Below, piece by piece: positions 55,835 through 64,000 of a stretch of DNA of 64,000 nucleotides; within the stretch, counting starts at the first letter, position 1; each line of letters begins with the position of its first letter. Both the position numbers and the translations under genes were made by a program. This stretch comes from Tetragonia tetragonoides. Lineage: Eukaryota; Streptophyta; Magnoliopsida; Caryophyllales; Aizoaceae. Where the stretch lies: positions 1,240,001-1,304,000 of the forward strand of contig CM076144.1 of the NCBI GenBank assembly GCA_038025085.1, given 5' to 3'. The notes beneath the pieces were generated by a model. It was given only the letters and a program-made list of their open reading frames with translations. It did not search any database and had not been told where the DNA came from.

Positions 55835-56868
55835 ATGTGCCTAAGACGGTCTTGCCGGTGGAAAATACTCACGTGATGGCATGGGTAGATGCTCAAGCTG
55901 TGCCTAAGAGTCTAAGACTATGTAGCTACTAGCTACTTTACATTTGTTAGCCGTGAGATGAGCAAGGATGAAGCACTTTTGTTGGTAAGTGTATGTTAAT
56001 TGTGATTTGTGAGTTCCCTCTTATGACACCATGAAGTTTGGCTAACAAATTTTCAATTGACAAGCTAAGTTGTCTGCTGTTGACTCTGTAGCAGATACAT
56101 ATCGTTTCTTACCTGAAGGAACTCTTTATCCTGGAGCTCATTTGTCCTCTATTATTGTAAATTCTTCGTTCTATTATTTGGAAGCCATTGGGTAATATTG
56201 AATCTCTCAAAGACTCTTTATACAGTTGAGTGGATTCGTCACATTTGTTGCTAAGAGAAAGATGCCATTCACATAGTTAACACAATTGCGTTAAGATAGA
56301 ATAATTCATAACCTATTCCATTCTTTTTCATTGAAAAATGGGTACTTCAGAACTATCAATAGAATAGTTATGGCCTAAAATTTATGATTAGTGATCCATA
56401 ATACATTTTGAGAATTTTGATAAATAAAAGAATTTTAATAATTGAGAAATCTTTGCTTTTTTCATTTGAGGTGAATATGTTTTGAATTGTGAAATCATCC
56501 GGTATTGATATTGTCCAAGGACTAATTCCCTTAGACAATATCAAAATAATTGTCACAAAGAGGATTTGACGAGTATCTAGACAATGACCAATAAATATGT
56601 GTAGTACTAGTACATGAAATGAACTTAAATGTACAATTGATGAATTTTGGATTTGACAGGGCCTAGAAAAACTAAAATTCATTGAATCCACTATTTTGTA
56701 CTATGACTTTTTGCTAAGGTACATTAGTACATGGAATTAAGATTCATAACCGTTAAATTATCTTAACGGAATAGGGCATAAGTTTTGGAGAGATAGAGTT
56801 CTCACCATATTAGTAAATGAGCACATTGACAATGTACTTGATCTTATTAAGTTAAACTTAGAAAGTAA
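55835..56868. other. Intergenic, no recognised feature
   Basis: AT-rich text. Short minus-strand frames near 56400-56690 have no domain. Confidence 0.4.
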
Positions 56869-57148
56869 GGCTCTGTTTGATTCAACTTAATTTCAGTTCA
56901 GTTTAGTCCAGTTCAATTCAATTCAATTTAGTTCATTTCTAACTTTATCACTCATATAGCTTTTTATTACGAAATAATTTCATGATGATAACTATATCAT
57001 CGGAAAGATTTCAAAGTATATCAAATGAGTCCAATATTAACAATGTATGAACTGATTTTAAATGATTAACGGTCAAAGTAAAAAATTCTGTTCAGTTTAA
57101 TTCATTTCAGCTCATTTGAGATAAGTTTTATCCAGATCAATCAAACGG
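56869..57148. mobile_element. MITE-like element (about 280 bp)
   Basis: The left end GGCTCTGTTTGATTCAAC and right end, in reverse complement, CCGTTTGATTGATCTGGAT share GTTTGATT; inner arms TTTCAGTTCAGTTTAGTCCA and, on the other strand, CTGAAATGAATTAAACTGAA continue the fold. Target duplication not clear. Confidence 0.5.
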
Positions 57149-57443
57149 ATGAAAGATTATTATATCGAGACATCCTGATGTAATTTGGCGGTATGAGAAA
57201 TAATAATGTGTATTAAATGATTTATTACAACTTACAACAAAAAAAATCACATAAAAAAAGAATTAAAAACTAGCTATGGGCAAAAAAGAGGATAGGAAAC
57301 TAGAAAGACATACGAGTGAAAAAAATGGGTATAGATATTTGACTTTCTTCCTTTTGTTTTGTAACTAATAGAGGCTCGGAGGAAAACAGGAACCAAAACC
57401 CATCCCAAAAAATCCAAAATCAAAATCAAAACCCCCAAATCTC

Positions 57444-58169
57444 ATGCCTCCCCGACGACAAGAACCACGTCTATGGAGGGGCAGAGCTCAAGCAGCCGCA
57501 GCCGGAGCCGGAGCCGGAGCCGGAGCCGTGCAAGGCATGAGAATCACCAAGAAGATTCGGTACCGAATCACTAAGCGCTATGGCAACTTCTTGAAGGTAG
57601 TCCGTACGGCGGTGACGCGCGGCCGACGATTCGTCGGGATTCCGGTGACTTTCGTTGATCAGGGAGCCAATCAACCTGTATTGGGAACCGAAATCGAACT
57701 AATAGCTGATGATAATCCTAGGGTTGCCAAATCAAAACACCATAGAATTAGGGTTCGATTGATAAATCACAATGTCTATTGTGTGGGTGTAAGAAGAGGA
57801 ACGCATAAGAAGAAGAATTGGTTTAGGGTAGGGGATGCGTGTGCTCTTGTTCCTGATTCAAGTAGCCTGGGTGGAGAAAATTACAATGATTTCACTAAGG
57901 TAAAATTTGGTTATCACGCATTGAGAGATGCTATAACCACAATCGACAAGTCTGAAGATGTTAATGTGATTAAAGAACACTTCAAGATTCTATGGGTGAT
58001 GATATCGGAAGCAGTGCGTTTGATTGAAATTGGAGAAATGACTGACAAAATGGTTTCGCAAGAAATGGATAATCTGGCAAAATTTGCTGAACATTTCTTG
58101 CGAAACCATTTTGTCAGCCATTTCTCCAATTTCAATCAAACGCACTGCTTCCGATATCATCACCCATAG
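57444..58169 (+). pseudogene. Ribosome-inactivating-protein-like (rRNA N-glycosylase) fragment, C-terminally cut
   Basis: The frame of 241 codons starts at 57444 and begins with a basic and Ala/Gly-rich leader (a GGAGCC hexamer repeat, 57499-57526), with no signal peptide. From about residue 55 the sequence follows the RIP fold: a beta-rich N lobe, the NHNVYCVGVRRG segment carrying a conserved Tyr, and the active-site helix with S-E-A-V-R (Glu and Arg about residues 192-195) after FKILWVMI. RIPs remove an adenine from the large rRNA; Caryophyllales plants carry many such genes. Only residues 1-208 are native: the left arm of an inverted repeat ends at 58067, and the final 33 codons read through a 24-bp spacer and into the antisense of the same gene. 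The usual C-terminal part of the fold is therefore absent. Assignment rests on motif order, not on a search; activity cannot be inferred. Confidence 0.6.
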
Positions 58170-58546
58170 AATCTTGAAGTGTTCTTTAATCACATTAACA
58201 TCTTCAGACTTGTCGATTGTGGTTATAGCATCTCTCAATGCGTGATAACCAAATTTTACCTTAGTGAAATCATTGTAATTTTCTCCACCCAGGCTACTTG
58301 AATCAGGAACAAGAGCACACGCATCCCCTACCCTAAACCAATTCTTCTTCTTATGCGTTCCTCTTCTTACACCCACACAATAGACATTGTGATTTATCAA
58401 TCGAACCCTAATTCTATGGTGTTTTGATTTGGCAACCCTAGGATTATCATCAACTATTAGTTCGATTTCGGTTCCCAATACATGTTGATTGGCTCCCTGA
58501 TCAACGAAAGTCACCGGAATCCCGACGAATCGTTGGCCGCGCGTCA
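57613..58546. repeat. Near-perfect inverted repeat, arms 455 bp, spacer 24 bp
   Basis: The left arm 57613-58067 and the right arm 58092-58546 are reverse complements of equal length. I counted about four single-base differences (for example at the G/A near 57626, C/A near 57676, C/T near 57708 and A/G near 58041), so roughly 99% identity. The spacer 58068-58091 is GATAATCTGGCAAAATTTGC followed by TGAA. The minus-strand copy of the RIP-like frame is open from 58546 to 57990 but lacks an ATG and the first 57 codons. Beyond 58546 lies a 16-base piece, AATCTTGAAGTGTTCT (about 58553-58568), copied from inside the arm. Confidence 0.95.
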
Positions 58547-58568
58547 ACGAAAATCTTGAAGTGTTCTC

Positions 58569-58936
58569 TCATTAATTCCATCCTCATCTGTTAAGAATCA
58601 ATTGGGGTACGTTAATTTTGTGTTATATATATTGCCATTTATACTATTTGGTTGTGCTGTTATGTGCTTATGTTTCTGAAGTATATAAACAGAGCTATAT
58701 TTGGTTGGAGATGTGTCTATTTTGTTTACTAGACAATGTTTGTTAATAGTCAAAAATTAGAGGTGAAGTTGTGCTTTAAAACCCCCTTTTATACTCACAA
58801 CTTACTTTTGGTAATAATATGTTTGGATTGGCAAAAGATTGAGAATGTATATTTATCTTTGCAATTGTGTGCATACTGCTTTGTTTGGGATATACCTGGT
58901 GTGTGTATAGTCATATAGATTAGAAACAGTATACCA
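58569..58936. other. Flank of the inverted repeat, no gene
   Basis: AT-rich; no continuing similarity to the RIP-like region and no other recognisable feature. Confidence 0.45.
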
Positions 58937-58959
58937 CTTCGATATCCATATGGGCCAAG

Positions 58960-59960
58960 GCTCTTAGTAGAGTCATTGGAGAAGATAGCTCTTTTTACAT
59001 CCAGGGCTATGAAAGGCTTGATGAGTTGAAGGCTTGAAGCTGTCTATTAGAGCTGAAAGTAGCTCCAGATGTAAAAACTGTGGATGAAGCTTTTCATCGA
59101 GGCTCATAGCTCCCCTTACACCCTTTGTTAAAGTGTATAATTCAATCAGCAATATCTTTTTGTTCACACAGAGCCTCTCCATTTTCATTTCTCAGTTCGT
59201 ACAACTTGTTTCTATGTATATTGGATTTCAACAAGAACTAATATCTATTGTTTTGATCTCCTAGTTTCATCAGCTGTACTCTTCTTTCTTTAGTAGAGTA
59301 AAACTGCTTTGTTGCCTGCCTTTCATCCTGTTGCAAGGCCAAATCACTAAGATTATTGTTTAAATCCATTTTAAACCTGAGCTTGCGTCATATGCTCTCT
59401 GCCAATTCCCAGCCTCCTCTCAATGTTGCTCAAATGTCTTTTCATTTTTAAAGCTGAGCTTGCAGATATGCTCTCTGTCAATTTCCAGCTTCTTCTCAGT
59501 GTCACTGAAACGTCTTTCATTCAAGGTTTCAAGGGAGCTTTCAGCTACTTTAAACTTCTTACAACTTAGAACATTTTTGTACCAGGAAATTGATGTTGCT
59601 AGATTTCTCTAACAATATATCCTGAAAATCATCATACTGTGCCCACATATAAAAAATCTAAAGGGAGATTTGACAACTCTTGATTCACAACAAAAGTTCA
59701 GAAATACAGGGCTGTGGTCTGGAATTCCCTTCAGGTAGGAATTGTACTCTACTCTCCCGAGGAATCAAAATATTGCTCAATAATAAAAGTTCTATCAATT
59801 TGAGAAAATACCCTGGAGCAATCCTCATGTCTATTATTCCAGGTAAGATAACACCCAGACCATCTCAATTCATCAAGCAAACAATTTTCCAGACAATTTT
59901 TAAAATCCACACTTCTATCGTTCCCTTTCCACATTTCTCTCCCTTCCATAGTTGTAGGGC
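58960..59960 (-). mobile_element. LINE ORF2 fragment (end of endonuclease to pre-RT region)
   Basis: On the minus strand, about 59949-59749 encodes the end of the LINE endonuclease domain: VDFKNCLENCLLDELRWSGC, YLTWNNRHED and SQIDRTFI, which match the usual F-x-x-C...DL...G-x-x-x-TW-x-N...R-I-D-R pattern. Further left, broken frames (59500-58960) recall the linker between endonuclease and RT (helical text with a GDQNN-like motif near 59280, then NENGEALC-like near 59190). Multiple stops and frame breaks; not functional. Confidence 0.75.
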
Positions 59961-60019
59961 TGGTTCAGGGCTGGTGCGTCGATTTGGGGTGGTGGAAACT
60001 TGAAAGGGGCGGCGGTAAT

Positions 60020-60640
60020 GGTTGAATGGTGGTGCAGTGGTGGCAAGTTCTATTGGGAAGGTGACTAGTTGTGGTGGAAGCCTAGCAGAGGCTTGGACTA
60101 GAGAGAAAATGTTGAATGGAAAAAAGAAAATAAAAGAAAATTTGATACCATTGGTGGCTTTGGCACCTGATATGCGTTTTCTATGTCGGGCTAACAGTGA
60201 GACTTCGACACATCTCTTTCTTTGGTGTGATGTGGCCCATAGCCTTTGGGGTAGATTGGTTCCTGGAGAGGTGGATCTATCTTTCTAGCATTGAGGCGTT
60301 TTTGCAGATGCGGTTTCTGGGCTCTAGGGCGGGAAGGAGAAGAAAATATTGAGGCGTAATGCTATTTTTGCGATATTGTGGTGCATCGGGTTGAAGCGAA
60401 ATGCACGGGTGTTGAATGGGATATCTGTTCTATTTTGTTGTGGGAGAAGGTCAAATACCTAGCTTCTTTATGGGCTAGGGCTGCAAGGGCGTTCCGGGAT
60501 TATACTATTACTGATAGGCAACAGAATTGGGGCAATTTGTAAATGCTTAAATGGAGAGGATACCTTATCCTCTCCTATGCTGTAAATCTGATTTCTTACT
60601 AATATACTTTTCTTTATTTAAAAAAGAAAATTTGATACCT
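60020..60640 (+). mobile_element. LINE 3' fragment (zf-RVT domain and tail)
   Basis: Plus-strand text CRANSETSTHLFLWCDVAHS then LWGRL (about 60187-60260) is the zinc-binding C-terminal domain of plant LINE ORF2 (C-x-x...E-x-x-x-H-L-F-x-x-C-x-x-x-x-x-x-W). After a stop, the frame continues as LKRNARVLNG (near 60393) and ASLWARAARAFRDYTI (near 60470), typical of the final ORF2 segment. The tail has a stem GAGAGGATACCTTATCCTCTC (60555-60575) and ends in an A-rich run near 60618. Confidence 0.75.
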
Positions 60641-60839
60641 GGAGGCATAAGAATCAGAAACCGGTGGGAAGAGGAGGGGTGAGGTGGTGCCATTTCGGGG
60701 GCAACTTGAATCCTAGAGGTATGAACTTCCAAACCTAAAAGTGTCAAACGAAAAGGGAAGTATCAAGTTCCCGAGATTTTCTGATTCCATTGCGTTCCTT
60801 GAAGCTTAAACAATCAGGCCCTGAGTGTAATCAACAGTA

Positions 60840-61430
60840 AGAGCATCAAATGAGTTCAAAACGAGGATTGGTTGGCTTCTAAAACTGTCGGCTGAACTGT
60901 TTCAGATTGGTTCGTCCATCCTTCATTCTGCAGCTCTTCCTGTTGTGAGTCTTGTGACAGGCTCTGCTGAACTAATTCATTTCTGGACAAATTATTCACT
61001 GGAGTTGCTCCTCCAGTAGGTGGGTGTTCAATACCTTTAAGTGAGTGTTCAATACCTTCAGGTGGTTGGTTGACCTCTACTTGAGGTTGTTTCACTCTCC
61101 ATTGTCTCTTATGTTTCTTCCTGCACACTGCTTCTTCAAGCTCAAACTTTTGACGATGATCACACACAGTTGGTTTACGTTCATATTTCACACATTGCTC
61201 AAGTATCTGCCCCTGATCAGTTTCAAAGTACACGCGTTTATCAAAGAATGATCCAAAATCTACCTCTATGAGCAAGCACACATAGTTCACCATAGCTTTT
61301 GTCCCTAGTATGGGTATCATCATAGGACGCCCAATGAGACTCCCAATTTACTCAAACCTCTAGCACTCCGGTACATGGCATCAAGGCCCGGTAGTCGAAT
61401 CTATATAGGAACTGTGGTAATTTCATTCTA
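60840..61430 (-). mobile_element. LINE ORF1 (gag-like) fragment
   Basis: On the minus strand from about 61430: LPGLDAMYRSARGLSKLGVS, which resembles the DUF4283 end, then YVCLLIEVDFGSFFDKRVYF and the degenerate zinc knuckle YERKPTVCDHRQKFELEEAVC; the second Cys of the CCHC motif appears as Arg and the His as Glu-rich text. A Gln/Pro-rich tail (VEVNQPPEGIEHSLKGIEHP) follows to 60856. Order and motifs match ORF1 of plant L1 elements. Confidence 0.75.
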
Positions 61431-61439
61431 AAAAAAGAA

Positions 61440-61710
61440 TACAAAAAGGAGGACAAGGTATCCTCAATCGCAGACCAAAATATCTACAAATCTCGCCCTG
61501 GCATTGAACCACCGTGAGCGGGACACCCTTAAAAGCCTGCGCCGCCTTGGCCCAAAGGGAAGCCAAATGGAGCACATGATTTCAAACATAATCTATAGTC
61601 TTCCCTCTTCCCAACCCACAATCCCCAACCAGAATAGAAAAATAACTACGCGAAACTCAACCCTGGGCAGAACCATCGAACCAAGCCATGGTACTTTGGC
61701 CATTTTCTAA
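61440..61710 (-). mobile_element. LINE 3' fragment (end of ORF2)
   Basis: On the minus strand, ASLWAKAAQAFKGVPLTVVQ matches ASLWARAARAFRDYTI of the fragment at 60020-60640, and the following non-coding text GAGGATACCTTGTCCTCCTT mirrors its stem-like 3' tail. It ends at an A/T-rich run next to 61430, where another LINE's ORF1 begins. Confidence 0.55.
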
Positions 61711-61810
61711 CAAGCAACATCTAAGGACTGGGTAACAAGTGGAAAATAGTGAGATTGTATGTTGTTTTCATCGGTATGGCTAATGAATTCTGTAGCTAAG
61801 AGCACACGGA

Positions 61811-62866
61811 GTGCCACCTCAACATTCTTGTTGTTGCACTCGTATTAGCCAGAGAAACACTGAAGAAATTGTGAGAATGCTACCATTCTTATGGAGCTTG
61901 AAGGTTTCATTGATCTGGTTCTTGTTCTGTAAATATTTCAAAGTTGTCTATGAACAAGCAAAGTATTCATTGACTAATCCAGGTAATTGGCTTCCTCCTC
62001 CCCCCCCCCCCCCTCCCTTCTTTGGTCATTTCTGTCATACGTATATGGTAATGGAGGGCTAAACCAGAATTTTTGTAGGATGATCTCTGCATTGCTGCGA
62101 ATTTGAAAATGACCTGGTGATTTCATTGACATCATGGGTAGCTCAGGGATGGTAAACCTGCTAACACTTATTAAAGGTAAATTTTTCTGACTGTCTTTCC
62201 TTGTTGCATTTGATTGATCTTGGTTTCAATGGACAAAACTTTACTTAAACAAATAAAAGGAGGATCAATCCTATTTTGGAGATGACAGGGCTTTAGCAAA
62301 CATTGACTGGTTTGCTCTCCTTCCAAATTGGTAAGTCATAAACCTTCCTTGTTTGACCTTAGACACATCATGATCCTGACTCTATTAATCTGCTCCATGG
62401 CAAGTGACCCTTCAGGCTTGAACCTACGGTGGTTACTTGAACCTTCTTTCAACAGTCTGCTGAATGATGATTGTTGAGTGGTTTCCTTTGCATGAAAGTT
62501 TTGATCTTTTGGTTTAGCTTTTTGTTTTGAAAAGTTGGTTTAGCTTATGATATATGAAATCAACCTGTTTCTGCCAATATTTTTAACAGCTGGTTTCATT
62601 GTAGCATCTAGTAACTTTTATCATGAATCTCTGTGCAATTAAATGATAAAAGCAAGAATTCTAGCATGTAATAGAGCCCCCCTGATTTGGATGGAAATGA
62701 ATTGTGATGCTTTATAGTAAAAACATAAGCTTGTAGCAAGTGTTACAGCAGGTATGAGCGGCAATCCGAGAAGATCCAAAGATCATTAAAGCAAGAAAAA
62801 TGGTATGAGTATGTTCTATTTTTCGAAGCCAACTACGGCTATCGATTTAATCAAGGAAGGTGCTGA
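61811..62866 (+). CDS. Candidate 3' part of an unidentified spliced gene
   Basis: Exon 62260-62330 (EDQSYFGDDRALANIDWFAL then LPN) ends at a strong donor TTG|GTAAGT, and exon 62752-62866 opens after a CAG and joins in phase 2 to give W-YERQSEKIQRSLKQEKWYEY and then VLFFEANYGYRFNQGRC with a TGA. The joined product is balanced and soluble-looking. A possible earlier exon ends at 61982 (CKYFKVVYEQAKYSLTNP) at a CAG|GTAATT donor, but its phase does not fit the next exon directly, so another exon may be missing. I do not recognise the protein; it could be the end of a gene whose start was displaced by the LINE insertions. Confidence 0.4.
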
Positions 62867-63057
62867 TGGAAAGTCTTGAAGTGGATATTCAACATTGCTA
62901 TTAGAAGAAAACTACCTTGAAGCTAGTTTTGCTGTGTGTACCACTACTAAGTGTAGTCGATATTACTCTGTCTTCTAGTCAGTTAGTCCCCTCCCCAAAA
63001 CCCCTTGTAAGCAAGCTTATATTTTGTCATATCTTGTGCTCTTGTGATGATGAGCAA

Positions 63058-63088
<31 letters not shown>

Positions 63089-63124
63089 ATTGTGCTCTTG
63101 TGTTGGATTTTCTGTTGATATATA
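62867..63124. other. Intergenic, with (AAAT)n microsatellite at 63057-63087
   Basis: Presumed 3' flank of the unidentified gene, followed by about eight AAAT units. No other feature. Confidence 0.6.
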
Positions 63125-63288
63125 CTCCCTCCGTTTCGGAAAAATGATAACATTTATATTTGAAGGTTAAACTTTACAAACTTTGACTATTGATTTCGGA
63201 AAAAATATAAGGATTTACAATGTAAAAATATTAGAACATTGAATACCATGCAAAAGTAAATGTTACCATTTTTCAGAAACGGAGGGAG
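63125..63288. mobile_element. Stowaway MITE (164 bp)
   Basis: Terminal inverted repeat CTCCCTCCGTTTC is perfect at both ends, with inner AAAAATGATAACATTTA and its diverged complement, and TA flanks both sides (63123-63124 and 63289-63290). This is the canonical Stowaway structure. Confidence 0.9.
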
Positions 63289-63717
63289 TAATTCTTTCTT
63301 TGTATTTAAAGAAAGATTTAATTTGCCTTAATTCTACCAATAACTAATTAATATTGAGGTGGTCGTTGCAACTAGTTCCAAAAGACAAAAAAATTGATTA
63401 AGAACATTTAAAAGCAAAACAATGAATTGGTACATACAGGAAAACATCAGTGACATACCAAGCACAGCACCAACAAACATATAATTTGGAGAATATTAAA
63501 ACAGAAAGAACATGAAGAGAGATGGTGAGGGAAGGGCAAGAAGCAAAGTACAAACAAAATCAATTAACAATTTCAAAGTAACTTCAATTTTTATTATGTT
63601 AAGGAAAATTACCTGAGTGACAATGAAGAATCAAATCAGAATTAGTGCCATCTTGTGCTCGAACTTGGAAACTGTTGCTACTCGTTAATGACAAACATAG
63701 AACTGTATTAGAGTAAT

Positions 63718-63883
63718 GCCCTGTTCTTTTCGTCGATTCCATGTTGCATTCCGTTCCGTTCCGTTTCAATCCGTTCCGTTCCGCGCCGCATTCTGTACTT
63801 CATTTAGTCTCACATATTTTTGAATTATCCATTCCGTTCTATTCCTCACCGTTCCGCACCATTCCGTTGAAGAGAATAGGGCC
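63718..63883. mobile_element. MITE-like element rich in GTTCC/CCGTT units
   Basis: The left end GCCCTGTTCTTTTCGTCGAT and right end, reverse complement, GGCCCTATTCTCTTCAACGG form an imperfect inverted repeat. The interior is dominated by CCGTTCCGTTCCG-type pentamer repeats. Target duplication not certain. Confidence 0.55.
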
Positions 63884-64000
63884 TAAGTAAATGCATGTTA
63901 ATTAATCACCCCTCATTCAAACAAAAAATAAAATCCCTAAATTTAATGTTATGTTGGATCAAATTATGCAATTATGAAGTGGACTCAGCATGCATAATTG
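63884..64000. other. Window end, no feature
   Basis: AT-rich text with nothing recognisable before the edge of the window. Confidence 0.5.

Noticed and set aside
57990..58547. An independent minus-strand RIP-like gene
   Set aside because: It lacks an ATG and the leader and is simply the right arm of the inverted repeat.
1..64000. CRISPR arrays, bacterial operons, ribosome-binding sites or phage genes
   Set aside because: The sequence is plant nuclear DNA with spliced genes; no regular spacer-repeat array or prokaryotic gene layout is visible.

Overview
This window is nuclear DNA of a flowering plant. Genes have GT-AG introns, intergenic DNA is AT-rich and full of nested plant transposons (Copia, LINE, CACTA, Stowaway- and Tourist-like MITEs), and two genes encode chloroplast proteins. 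The plastid ribosome-hibernation protein (PSRP1) resembles the spinach protein as I remember it, and a ribosome-inactivating-protein-like gene is present; together these suggest a eudicot of the Caryophyllales, possibly near spinach, beet or quinoa. That placement is inference.

Layout. 1-8.7 kb is a transposon graveyard: a Copia element (minus strand, running off the left edge) inserted in a LINE, then a tandemly duplicated LINE reverse-transcriptase fragment, one copy of which still holds a Copia LTR. 9.05-27.9 kb carries three tandem, same-strand five-exon genes for ankyrin-repeat/PGG membrane proteins. The first is frameshifted; the second and third are intact (581 and 594 codons by my splice models). 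Between genes two and three lie a small two-exon gene for a tail-anchored protein and several MITEs. 28.1-37.4 kb holds four minus- or plus-strand single-copy loci: an F-box gene, PSRP1, an F-box pseudogene related to the first, and a chloroplast mTERF gene. 38.4-42.8 kb is a Ser/Asn-rich protein gene with an uncertain last exon. 43.3-46.8 kb is a nest: a CACTA element with a tRNA-like insert, inside a MITE, inside a short tandem array. 48.1-48.8 kb is a hAT-like MITE with a perfect 8-bp target duplication. 50.2-53.1 kb is a six-exon START-domain membrane protein gene. 57.4-58.5 kb is the most striking locus: a RIP-like coding region followed at once by its own near-identical inverted copy. 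The right end is LINE debris, part of an unidentified spliced gene, and MITEs.

The genes do not form a pathway. The ankyrin/PGG cluster resembles plant membrane ankyrin proteins, some of which act in immunity and cell death; PSRP1 and the mTERF protein act in the chloroplast. The RIP-like inverted repeat could yield a long hairpin RNA and hence small RNAs against related genes. All exon boundaries were read by eye from frame continuity, splice dinucleotides and comparison among paralogues in the window.
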